A DNA stretch of 23,442 nucleotides, taken from assembly GCA_964595945.1 (NCBI GenBank), contig CAZQSL010000049.1, positions 1 through 23,442 on the forward strand, given 5' to 3'. The position numbers and the translations under genes are program-made. Under the pieces are notes generated by a model that saw nothing but the letters and a program-made list of their open reading frames with translations, made no database searches and was not told the origin of the DNA. Source of the stretch: CAZQSL01 sp964595945. GTDB lineage: Bacteria > UBP15 > UBA6099 > JAJRTR01. Positions within the stretch are counted from its first letter, which is position 1. Each line of letters starts with the position of its first letter. Of the stretch, positions 7,947-15,809 are shown piece by piece.

Positions 7947-10246
7947 ATCTCCGTCACAAATCAGCCCTATTCGCCGCCATGCTCATGACACTTGCGCCAG
8001 CCGGCCGCAGCACATTCGCGGCAGGCACATATTTCTGGCAGCAGTCCGGATCACAGACTTTCATCAAAGGCACATTCGATGGCACGGCACTCTCACGCGA
8101 TGGCCGTGTCACACTCGGCTATTCCTTCGAAAAAGCGGCCTCGACAGATGAGCCGTTCCTGTGGGCAGCCGCCTATGCGCCTGACGGCGCCCTGTGGGCC
8201 GGGAGCGGCAACAAGGCGATTCTGTTTCAGGTGGAAAAGGGCGAAGCCACCCCGCGCGCCACTCTTCCCGGCGCAGGCATCAGCGCGATTGCTTTCGACT
8301 CACGCGGAGACATCTACGCCGCCGTGTTCCCGGGTGCGCGCATCTTCAAAATCGACCGCAAGACCTTCGACGCGACAGAATTTTCGACAACATCATCGAC
8401 TTTCATCTGGGATATGAAATTCGCCGGTGATACGCTCTACTGCGCCACGGGCATGCCGGGCGGTATATTTTCCATCGCGAAAGACGGTCTCGCATCACCG
8501 CTCCACATCAGCTCCGAAGCACACTTCCTCACGATGCTTGTCGACGGTGGAAGCATATACGCCGGGTCGAGTCCCGGAGGACTCGTGTTCAGGATCACGC
8601 CACCTACTGCCTCCACCCATGCCAAAGACGCTCCATCAGGCACTTTTCCCTCAAAGAAAGACAAGTCAAAATCAGTCAAGGCGATCGGGGACTCCGACTC
8701 TAACACCACCGATGAAATGACGCCGGACACTCAGGTCACAGTCATATCCGATTTCGACGAAGACGAGGTATACCGGCTTATCAAACTTGCCGATGGCAGG
8801 CTCCTCGCAGGGGTCAACCGCGACCAGACGCCACCCGCGCCGGCTCCCGGAGAGCAGCCGCCCCAACAGATATTCCGCAACGCTCCCGTGAGTTTTCCCG
8901 CCAATGTCCCATCGGCCAATCCCGGCACTCCGCCACAATTTCTTTCCAAGCTGTATTTCATCGATCAGGCAGGCATCGCACGGCAGGCGCTCGACCTTCC
9001 CGCGCCATACATCCTTTCGATGAAACAACTCGCTTCGGGCGAGGTCCTCATTGGCACGGGAGGCGATGGCTATATATTCCTGTTCGACCCGGCGACCGAA
9101 CGCGCCTTCATGCAGTCGATTCCCGCCCAGCAGGTACTCGCAATCGCTGAAAAACCAGGAAACGTAAAACTCGCAACCGGCAACCCCGGCCTGATATTCG
9201 ACGCCAAAACATCACGTCCCGCATCAGGCACCTATATCTCGACGGTCAATGATTCGTCCGCCGGCGCCACTTATGGCAATATCCACATCACCACTACCGG
9301 CGCCAGCCATTCGGTGAAAGTATCGACACGCACCGGCAATACCCCAGACCCACGCGATGGCACATGGTCACAGTGGTCAGATCCTTCTGCGGCATTCCCC
9401 GCCCCGGTCGCATCACCGGCAGGCCGCTACATCCAGTACAAAGCCGAATTCGCTCCCGCAACTGACAATTCCACACCAGAACTCCGCGACATTAAAATCT
9501 TTTACATCACCCCCAATCAGGCACCGATCATCGAGATGATCACCATGTCGCCAGAGACAAAACCCAAGCCCCCGGCGGGCCAGCAACCACAGCAGACGCC
9601 CCCACCACCGGCGCCGGCAGCGCCACTCACCCCCGGACGCAACCCACAGGTCGATTCCACCGACCGCAATTTTACCGTCGCCCCGCCTGCCTCATCGGCA
9701 CTCATGGGCGTCAAGTGGAAAGTCATCGACCCGGACAACGACACCCTCTCTTTTTCGCTATACGTGCGCCGCATCGGCGACCCCCAGTGGATCGCCCTGG
9801 TCGAAGATTTCGATGGTCAGGAACTTTCCATCCCTACCGATTCCCTCTCGGACGGCACTTATGAACTCAGACTCACCGCCACGGATATCCTTTCCAACGC
9901 TCCATCCAATGCCATCGTTTCAGAGCTTGTCACAGCACCATTCGTGATCGACCACAACCGCCCTGATGTCAAGATCACCGCCATCGAACGAAATGGAAAA
10001 ACAGTCAGGGTCACCGCGACAGTCCATGATTCATACTCGATAATCGCCGACGCAGAGTTTTCCATCAACGGCTCGGACTGGCGAAAGGCGCTTCCCGGTG
10101 ATAAAATCTTTGACTCGACGGATGAAACGCTTGTGATATCATCCGAAGCGCCTGAGGATGAGGCGATAACGGTACTCATCAGGGTAAACGACTTCCTCGG
10201 CAATATAGGCGCCACGACTGATTCACGTCCGGCAGTGAAACAATAA
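7943..10246 (+). CDS. Exported beta-propeller protein with C-terminal Ig/FN3-like domains
   Basis: Predicted extracytoplasmic 767-residue protein. The signal peptide is MNLRHKSALFAAMLMTLAPA to about TFAAG. Residues about 50-420 repeat short beta blades such as AYAPDGALWAGSGNKAILFQ, AIAFDSRGDIYAAVFPGARI, TLYCATGMPGGIFSI and EVLIGTGGDGYIFLF, an NHL/WD40-like propeller. The blades are interrupted near 220-255 and 280-320 by charged or proline-rich inserts. A discoidin- or FN3-like beta section follows, then a Pro/Gln-rich linker (about 538-563), then two Ig-like domains (VKWKVIDPDNDTLSFSLYVR; VTATVHDSYSIIADAEFSIN). The start overlaps the S55 gene stop (ATGA), with AAGGAG at 7929-7934. That coupling suggests the two proteins act together outside the cytoplasm. 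No catalytic motif is seen; binding or scaffolding is inferred. Confidence 0.75.
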   Translation: MNLRHKSALFAAMLMTLAPAGRSTFAAGTYFWQQSGSQTFIKGTFDGTALSRDGRVTLGYSFEKAASTDEPFLWAAAYAPDGALWAGSGNKAILFQVEKGEATPRATLPGAGISAIAFDSRGDIYAAVFPGARIFKIDRKTFDATEFSTTSSTFIWDMKFAGDTLYCATGMPGGIFSIAKDGLASPLHISSEAHFLTMLVDGGSIYAGSSPGGLVFRITPPTASTHAKDAPSGTFPSKKDKSKSVKAIGDSDSNTTDEMTPDTQVTVISDFDEDEVYRLIKLADGRLLAGVNRDQTPPAPAPGEQPPQQIFRNAPVSFPANVPSANPGTPPQFLSKLYFIDQAGIARQALDLPAPYILSMKQLASGEVLIGTGGDGYIFLFDPATERAFMQSIPAQQVLAIAEKPGNVKLATGNPGLIFDAKTSRPASGTYISTVNDSSAGATYGNIHITTTGASHSVKVSTRTGNTPDPRDGTWSQWSDPSAAFPAPVASPAGRYIQYKAEFAPATDNSTPELRDIKIFYITPNQAPIIEMITMSPETKPKPPAGQQPQQTPPPPAPAAPLTPGRNPQVDSTDRNFTVAPPASSALMGVKWKVIDPDNDTLSFSLYVRRIGDPQWIALVEDFDGQELSIPTDSLSDGTYELRLTATDILSNAPSNAIVSELVTAPFVIDHNRPDVKITAIERNGKTVRVTATVHDSYSIIADAEFSINGSDWRKALPGDKIFDSTDETLVISSEAPEDEAITVLIRVNDFLGNIGATTDSRPAVKQ

Positions 10247-10396
10247 CCATAGCAAGGGTTTGGAAGAAAATAAACATAGCAGGACTGCGCCGGATTTTGG
10301 CCGTAATCAAGGCGCTTGCGAAGGAGCATACCTGAAGGTATGTAACTGAGCAGGCAACACGGAAGACGGAAAAAAAGACAAGCAAGATGCTATGGT
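10246..10396. repeat. Putative intergenic element with terminal inverted repeats, copy 2
   Basis: ACCATAGCA (10246-10254) and TGCTATGGT (10388-10396) are perfect 9-bp terminal inverted repeats, and their outer ends reach the stop codon of the propeller gene. Inside lie CAAGGCGC (10308-10315), a hairpin CATACC-TGAA-GGTATG (10327-10342) and GCAACAC (10354-10360). The CAAGGCGC and GCAACAC words occur in the same order in the 620-788 element. No coding potential. It resembles short palindromic intergenic elements of other bacteria, but family membership needs genome-wide copies. Confidence 0.5.
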
Positions 10397-10428
10397 CATT
10401 TTGTGACAAGCCCTAAAGCAGTAACACT

Positions 10429-10444
10429 AAGGAGACACGCTACA
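10429..10444 (+). promoter_or_regulatory. Ribosome binding site deciding the thrS start
   Basis: AAGGAG (10429-10434) lies 10 bases before ATG 10445. The longer frame from GTG 10403 would add 14 residues that do not belong to the family, whose members begin at MRIL, so 10445 is chosen. Confidence 0.85.
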
Positions 10445-12346
10445 ATGAGAATACTCGGAATCCACACAAATTACTTCCGCTACAAAGCCACGGAAACAGC
10501 TACCAAATCAGCCGAAAACATTTCCGCAAGTGAACACACTATCGAAAAAGACTGCATCATCGTCTATATAGGTGTCGAAAAAGAAGACGAAAAAGCCCCC
10601 AAGGTCGTCGTACGAAAACTCGTCGCCGACACACTTCGCCGCGCCGAAGCCCTCAAGGTCGGCACCGTCGTCGTATATCCCTACGTCCACCTCACGCAGA
10701 CGCCCTCCGCCCCACGCATCGCTCTCGGCGTCCTCAAGGATGTCGAAACCCTCCTCGCCGAAAAACTCGACGTCTTCCGCGCCCCGTTCGGCTGGTACAA
10801 GGCTTTCGAAATCTCGGCAAAGGGCCACCCGCTGTCAGAGTGGAGCGCTGTCTACGATACCGAGCCCGACAAGGACTCTGACTCAGCCCCCGAAGAGCCC
10901 GCACCAAAAAAAGACAAATTCACGCAATTCGTACTCATTGACCTTGAAGGCAACGAATACATCGTCACCCCCGACGATTTCTCGAAATGCCCCATCTTCA
11001 AGAAAAAGGAACCCGTCTACAAACTCCTAAAACGCCTTGTCACCAACGAACTCGGCAAAGGTGTCGACACGGCTAAACTGCCCAAACACATCGAATTCAT
11101 GCAACGACAGGAACTCGTCGACTATTGCGACGTCTCTGAAAAGGGACACTATAAATGGTATCCCAAAGGCCTTTTCATCCAGAAGCTGATCCTCGACTAC
11201 GCCGGACGCATCGCCAACGAATGGGGCGCGATGGAAATGAAGAACCCCATCATCATCCGCGGCGACAACAATGTCGTCGGCGAACTCATGGGCGAATTTC
11301 ACGAACGCGACTACAAGGTAGACGGCGGGCGCGGCACATGCTACCTGCGCTACGCGTCCGACCCTCTCGGCTTCCCCTTCATGCAGAAAGTCCGCTTCTC
11401 CTACAAACAGTCACCCCTCAAAGTCTACGAAGAAGCGACTTGCTTCCGCAACGAACAGGAAGGCGAAGTGAGTGGCCTCAAGCGAGTCCGCAACTTCATG
11501 ATGACCGACATGCACGCCGCCTGCGCTACGATCGACCAGGCAAAACAGGAATTCCGCGACCTCTGCTTCCTCTTCCAGCGCCTGATGAATGACATCATCG
11601 CACGTGGCCGCTGGGTACTAGGATGGGAAGGCACCATCCCATTCTACAACGACAACCGCGAATGGCTCATCGGCATCTGCAAAGATATGAAAGTCCCGTC
11701 ATTCTTCAAACTCATGCCCGAGATGTCTCACTACTACGCCGTCAAAAACGAGTTCCAGAGCATCACCGAAGATGAGAGCAACATACAGGTCTCCACCGTA
11801 CAGTGGGACGTCAAGGACGGCGAACGCTTCGACATCGGATTCATCGACGACGACGGCAAAAAACATCCCGTTCCGGTCATCCTCCACGCATCCAGCTTCG
11901 GATCGATCGAACGCACACTCTGCACAATCCTCGAAAATATCGCCATCGACATCAAGGAAGGAAATCCCGCGATGTTCCCCGTATGGCTCGCCCCCACGCA
12001 GGTGCGCCTCTGCCCAGTCACCGAAAACTTCCTGCCGGCATGCGAAGAGCTTGCCGACAGATTCACCGTTGCCGGCATACGCTGCGATGTCGACGACCGC
12101 TCGGACACAGTCGGTAAAAAAATCAGAAATTCCGAACTCGAATGGATACCATACAGCCTCGTCATCGGCCAGCAGGAAGCCGATACCGGCGAACTCATGG
12201 TACGCATCCGCGCCGAAGGCAAAAAACAGGAGAAAATGTCCTTCGACGATCTCGTCGCCCGCATCCGCGCCGAAACGGCCGGCCTCCCCTACCGCCCGCT
12301 GCCTCTCCCGCGCCAGGTTTCACGCCGGCCTATTTTCCACGGCTGA
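10445..12346 (+). CDS. thrS: Threonyl-tRNA synthetase, archaeal type with archaeal editing domain
   Basis: Cytoplasmic class II synthetase of 633 residues charging tRNA-Thr. Residues 1-140 (MRILGIHTNYFRY, VVVYPYVHL with His82, RAPFGWYKAF with Lys119, KGHPLSEW) match the archaeal ThrRS N-terminal editing domain, a D-aminoacyl-tRNA-deacylase relative, not the TGS plus N2 domains of ordinary bacterial ThrRS. The catalytic domain (about 215-510) has motif 2 CFRNEQEGEVSGLKRVRNF (Arg335) and motif 3 HASSFGSIERTL (Arg490). The three zinc ligands that select threonine appear intact: Cys299 (GTCYLRYASDP), His357 (TDMHAAC) and His481 (VILHASS). The anticodon-binding domain runs WLAPTQVRLCPV, DVDDRSDTVGKKIRNSELEW, and ends PYRPLPLPRQVSRRPIF, the archaeal-type C-terminus. 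A terminator follows 20 bases later. Whether this is the only ThrRS cannot be told here. Confidence 0.95.
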   Translation: MRILGIHTNYFRYKATETATKSAENISASEHTIEKDCIIVYIGVEKEDEKAPKVVVRKLVADTLRRAEALKVGTVVVYPYVHLTQTPSAPRIALGVLKDVETLLAEKLDVFRAPFGWYKAFEISAKGHPLSEWSAVYDTEPDKDSDSAPEEPAPKKDKFTQFVLIDLEGNEYIVTPDDFSKCPIFKKKEPVYKLLKRLVTNELGKGVDTAKLPKHIEFMQRQELVDYCDVSEKGHYKWYPKGLFIQKLILDYAGRIANEWGAMEMKNPIIIRGDNNVVGELMGEFHERDYKVDGGRGTCYLRYASDPLGFPFMQKVRFSYKQSPLKVYEEATCFRNEQEGEVSGLKRVRNFMMTDMHAACATIDQAKQEFRDLCFLFQRLMNDIIARGRWVLGWEGTIPFYNDNREWLIGICKDMKVPSFFKLMPEMSHYYAVKNEFQSITEDESNIQVSTVQWDVKDGERFDIGFIDDDGKKHPVPVILHASSFGSIERTLCTILENIAIDIKEGNPAMFPVWLAPTQVRLCPVTENFLPACEELADRFTVAGIRCDVDDRSDTVGKKIRNSELEWIPYSLVIGQQEADTGELMVRIRAEGKKQEKMSFDDLVARIRAETAGLPYRPLPLPRQVSRRPIFHG

Positions 12347-12366
12347 TTCACTCGACACAATCCTAT

Positions 12367-12393
12367 GGGCGGGACGGCCAATCCCGCCCTTTT
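12367..12393 (+). terminator. Intrinsic terminator after thrS
   Basis: GGGCGGGA (12367-12374) pairs with TCCCGCCC (12382-12389) around a 7-base loop and is followed by TTTT (12390-12393) in a T-rich stretch. It lies 20 bases after the thrS stop. Confidence 0.9.
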
Positions 12394-12424
12394 CATTTCC
12401 AGCGATTCAGGAGCCTCACACGAT

Positions 12425-12622
12425 ATGGACCTCGAAAAGATGACTTGGACAGATCATCCCGCCAGTCCTCTGAGTACCCCCCTATTGCCTGACTGGATGG
12501 TGGCCGTCCCCACGCTTCCGCTGCCCGGAAAATCACCGGACGGACTGTGGCATCTCTCTGCGAACGGACTCGTTGTCCGAGGCGCTACACACCAGTTCAT
12601 ACGGAAATTCGATGACATTTAA
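12425..12622 (+). pseudogene. Possible N-terminal remnant of a glycosidase-like (five-bladed propeller) gene
   Basis: A 65-residue open frame starts at ATG 12425 (GGAG at 12410-12413, 11 bases upstream) or at the next Met, which gives MTWTDHPASPL. The text W-x-D-H-P-x-S-P, PDWMVAVPT, then SPDGLWHLSANGLV resembles the opening of GH43/GH130-like proteins, which run W-x-x-H-P-x-N-P, dw--adP, DG-WHLFah and then about 250 further residues. Here the frame stops at KFDDI, just where SxDGIxW would be expected, and no continuation is evident in the next 190 bases. I read it as a truncated relic; a short expressed protein is not excluded. The similarity is from memory of the family pattern. Confidence 0.4.
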
Positions 12623-12812
12623 CATCTTTATTACAAATCCGTCAAGTCCAGATGGCAAAGGCGCTTTTTGCCATGAACAGTTATATACATGCTCAGAATA
12701 AACGGACCGGCAATACTTCTGTTAGCACATACCGCGACCGAACGGTTAGCCGACAGAGCACTTCCGTTGACGTATCCAACATATCGAGTAGTGGCCACGG
12801 GAGGATGTCCCC
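12623..12812. other. Intergenic region before the kinase gene: hairpin and intergenic element, copy 3
   Basis: ATGGCAAA (12652-12659) pairs with TTTGCCAT (12667-12674) around a 7-base loop; there is no T run after it. The stretch 12706-12777 aligns by eye with 716-788: both have ACCGGCAA(C/T)AC, CGCGAC, CGACA, CACTT and TTGACG-ATCC in that order. AAAGGCGC (12657-12664) matches the AAGGCGC core of the other two elements. No sigma-70 or sigma-54 promoter is convincing. GGGAGG (12799-12804) is the kinase ribosome site. Confidence 0.45.
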
Positions 12813-15809
12813 ATGTCATTGCAGAAGAAAACGCTTGCCATCTCCATAATGTTTTCGCTCGTCCTGCTGCTGATGATGCACATCATCGCCCATCGTGTGC
12901 TGCTCAGGGGGAGCGAAAAGGCTGAGGCCGAGATCATGTCGGTGTCGGTCGGACAGGTGAAACACCTGTTCGATCAGGAGATCGTACGCATCGAGCGGCT
13001 CGCGCATGACTGGGGCGTGTGGGATGACTCTTACAATTTTGTTCTTGGGAAATTTCCGCAGTATCCGCAGAAATTTCTCGACAAGGCTTCGTTCACTGAC
13101 CGTGAAGTCAACATGATCGCCTACTATGACATGAGAGACAATCTCTACGAAGCGAAAACCTACGACAACGAAAAACATGAATTTGTATCGACGCCGCCTG
13201 CCACGGCAAAAATACTTCACCAGCTAAGAAAAACGCCTGCTCAGCCACTGGAAAAGAGGCGGCATCTTGTCGATCTCGACGGCCGGCTTTTCATGTTTGC
13301 AGTGTGGCCCATACTCAAGTCGGACGCGAGCGGCACACCGGCCGGCACGATCCTGATGGGGCGCTTTGTCGGACAAAAGGAGATCGACAAAATATACAGC
13401 TTCACCGATCTGACCGTCAGGATGATACCAGTCACTTCTCGCAGCAAGTCTGTCAGAGATTTTAATTCAGGCTCTATCCATGTGGAGGCGGCAAGCGAGA
13501 TGAGTATCTCGGGCAGCTATCTCTTTCGCGCGCCCGGTGGCCAGCCGGTAGCGATCCTCAGGATCGTTTACCCACGCTTTCTCTATCATCAGCAGGTCAT
13601 GTCTATCAATTTCTTCGAGTATTACATGGCCGCGATCGGTACGCTCGGCGCGATACTCACGATTGTTTTTTTCAGGATATTCGTCACAAGCCGTGTCTCA
13701 GAGCTCGTCAAGGCTACGCATCGCATCGAAGCAAGCGCCGACCTCTCTCACCGTGTCGTTATCCGCGGAGGTGACGAACTTTCCGCGCTCGCGGATTCCT
13801 TCAACCGAATGCTCGCGGCTCTCGAACGCGCCGACGCACAGCAGCGCGAGGCTCTCGGATTCAGCAGGGTGCTTATCGACACCATCCCCATCCCTGTTTT
13901 CTACAAGGACACTACCGGACACTTTCTCGGCTGCAACAAGGCGATGGAAGACCTCTTCGGCCTCCCTCGCGAAAAAATCATCAATTGCCATATCGCTGAA
14001 ATTTCCCTTCCCGAAGTCGTCGATGCGGTCGAAAAATTCGAGAGCCACATCCTGAAAACCGGCGAAACGCTTGTCCTGGAGGAAACAATCCCCTTCCCCG
14101 ACGGCGCCACGCGCTACATCATGAGCCAGCGTGCGCCATTCCATGATTCGCAGGGCAAAGCAGCAGGCATCGTCGGCGCCATTGTCGATCTCACCGAACT
14201 CAAGGACAAGGAACGCGAACTCCTCGCCAGCGAAGAACGCATAAAAATCTGCGTCGATGGCGGCGATCTCGGCCTCTGGGACTGGAATATGCTGACTGGC
14301 GAAACTGTCTACAACGAGAAGTGGGCTGCCATACTCGGTTATGATACCGGTGATGTACGCTATACGATCGAAACCTGGGAAAACCATATCCATCCGGATG
14401 ATCTCGAACGGATGAAGCACAAGCTCGCAGCATTCGTCGAGGGCCACTCCGCAGTATTCGAAGCTGAGCAGCGTATCAAAACCAGGGACGGGACATGGCG
14501 ATGGGTACTGTCACGCGGCAAGATTACCGAGTATTCCGAGTCTGGCGTCCCCCTTCGCTCCGCTGGCACTCATGTCGATATCACCGATCGCAAACTCGCC
14601 GAACAGGAACTCGCCCGCTATCGCGAACACCTTGTCGATCTCGTGCGCGAACGCACCGAAAAACTTTCACGAGTCGTCGACGATCTTGAGCGCGAGATAG
14701 CCGAACGCGCCCGCGCCGAACGCGCTCTTGAGGAAGAGCGCGCGATGTTTATCGGCGGCCCTACTGTGGTTTTCAAATATACTGCCGACAACCACATCGA
14801 ATACGTTTCCCCCAATGTCTATGAGCAGTTTGGCTATGACCGCGACGCCATAATGGGCACTATCGCGCCCGCGACGGCGATTGTCCACCCTGACGACCAG
14901 AGCAAGATATTTCCAATAATCTCCGCTGGCAGCGTTCCCGCGAGTCCTTTCATAGAGCGCGAACTCCGTATCCTTGACGCTTCCGGCCAGTACCGATGGG
15001 TGTTTTCGTTTGTCACGGTCGTCCGCGGCGACAGCGGCGCCCCAGCTTATTATCTCGGCTATCTCGTCGATATTACCGAACGCAAGGAAGCTGAGGAAGC
15101 CCTGATAAAATCTGAAAAATACGCGACTCTCGCACGCCTGTCCATGGGCCTTTCCCACGAGATAAAAAATCCTGTCGCCATCATCGAAACCCATGTAGAA
15201 CTCGTCCGCGAACTGATGGCGGAGCACATGACTCCAGATACTGCTGACAGTCTCGGCATCATCATGGATCAGACGTCGCGTATCGTGTCACTGCTCGGCA
15301 ACCTTTCGATGCTCGCGAAGACTTCGGATTTCCGGCCTCAGCGGACAGATGTCGTTTCGCTTGCCCGGATGTGTCTTCGTATGTTCGCGCCGCGTTTCAA
15401 GTCTCCTCATATTGCAGTCGCCGACAATTTTGACAAAGTGTCCCAACTGCATGCCGAAGTCGACCCAGGCCGCGTAATCCAGCTAATGTCCAACCTCATT
15501 TTCAACGCTGTCGAAAGCATGCCGGATGGCGGCACAATGGATTTTCTTTTTTCGCACGACGATCAGGCCGGCGAGATTTCGTTTGCCATCACTGATACCG
15601 GCGGCGGCATCAGCGAGGATAACATCGCTCGCATTTTCGACCCATTCTATACTACCAAACCGAAGGGCTTCGGCATGGGGCTCTCCATCTGCGGCCGTAT
15701 CGTGGAAGAACACCGGGGCAGGATACATGTCGACAGCGCGGCCGGACGCGGCACTATCGTGCGGGTTGTCCTACCCGATAAAATCAAATCCCAGACAGGT
15801 GTCCAATGA
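12813..15809 (+). CDS. Membrane sensor histidine kinase: CHASE4-HAMP-PAS-PAS-PAS-HisKA-HATPase
   Basis: Inner-membrane sensor of 998 residues that should phosphorylate the regulator encoded next. TM1 is about 7-26. The periplasmic part (about 30-265) carries HDWGVWDDSYNFV, the CHASE4 hallmark. TM2 is about 270-290, then HAMP (to about 345; GGDELSALADSFNRML). Three PAS domains follow: about 347-455 (IPIPVFYKDTTGHFLGCNKA), 472-590 (GLWDWNMLTGETVYNEKW) and 645-765 (VFKYTADNHIEYVSPNVYEQ), each ending in a VDxTE/DR PAC signature. A charged coiled coil lies at 595-640. HisKA has LSHEIKNP with His782. The ATPase has the N box (NLIFNAVESMPDG), G1 (DTGGGI) and G2 (GFGMGLS). GGGAGG lies 8 bases before the ATG. 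The 3' end overlaps the regulator by ATGA. Ligand unknown. Confidence 0.95.
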   Translation: MSLQKKTLAISIMFSLVLLLMMHIIAHRVLLRGSEKAEAEIMSVSVGQVKHLFDQEIVRIERLAHDWGVWDDSYNFVLGKFPQYPQKFLDKASFTDREVNMIAYYDMRDNLYEAKTYDNEKHEFVSTPPATAKILHQLRKTPAQPLEKRRHLVDLDGRLFMFAVWPILKSDASGTPAGTILMGRFVGQKEIDKIYSFTDLTVRMIPVTSRSKSVRDFNSGSIHVEAASEMSISGSYLFRAPGGQPVAILRIVYPRFLYHQQVMSINFFEYYMAAIGTLGAILTIVFFRIFVTSRVSELVKATHRIEASADLSHRVVIRGGDELSALADSFNRMLAALERADAQQREALGFSRVLIDTIPIPVFYKDTTGHFLGCNKAMEDLFGLPREKIINCHIAEISLPEVVDAVEKFESHILKTGETLVLEETIPFPDGATRYIMSQRAPFHDSQGKAAGIVGAIVDLTELKDKERELLASEERIKICVDGGDLGLWDWNMLTGETVYNEKWAAILGYDTGDVRYTIETWENHIHPDDLERMKHKLAAFVEGHSAVFEAEQRIKTRDGTWRWVLSRGKITEYSESGVPLRSAGTHVDITDRKLAEQELARYREHLVDLVRERTEKLSRVVDDLEREIAERARAERALEEERAMFIGGPTVVFKYTADNHIEYVSPNVYEQFGYDRDAIMGTIAPATAIVHPDDQSKIFPIISAGSVPASPFIERELRILDASGQYRWVFSFVTVVRGDSGAPAYYLGYLVDITERKEAEEALIKSEKYATLARLSMGLSHEIKNPVAIIETHVELVRELMAEHMTPDTADSLGIIMDQTSRIVSLLGNLSMLAKTSDFRPQRTDVVSLARMCLRMFAPRFKSPHIAVADNFDKVSQLHAEVDPGRVIQLMSNLIFNAVESMPDGGTMDFLFSHDDQAGEISFAITDTGGGISEDNIARIFDPFYTTKPKGFGMGLSICGRIVEEHRGRIHVDSAAGRGTIVRVVLPDKIKSQTGVQ

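Noticed and set aside
10397..10444. Possible T-box or riboswitch leader before thrS
   Set aside because: No T-box motif, specifier stem or terminator/antiterminator pair is visible; the upstream symmetric sequence matches an intergenic element found elsewhere in the window instead.
10403..10444. 14-residue N-terminal extension of ThrRS from GTG 10403
   Set aside because: The strong ribosome site sits inside this segment and family members begin at the MRIL sequence encoded from 10445.
13698..14447. 249-codon minus-strand frame inside the kinase gene
   Set aside because: It lies antisense to well-defined PAS domains and has no start signal or recognisable domain.
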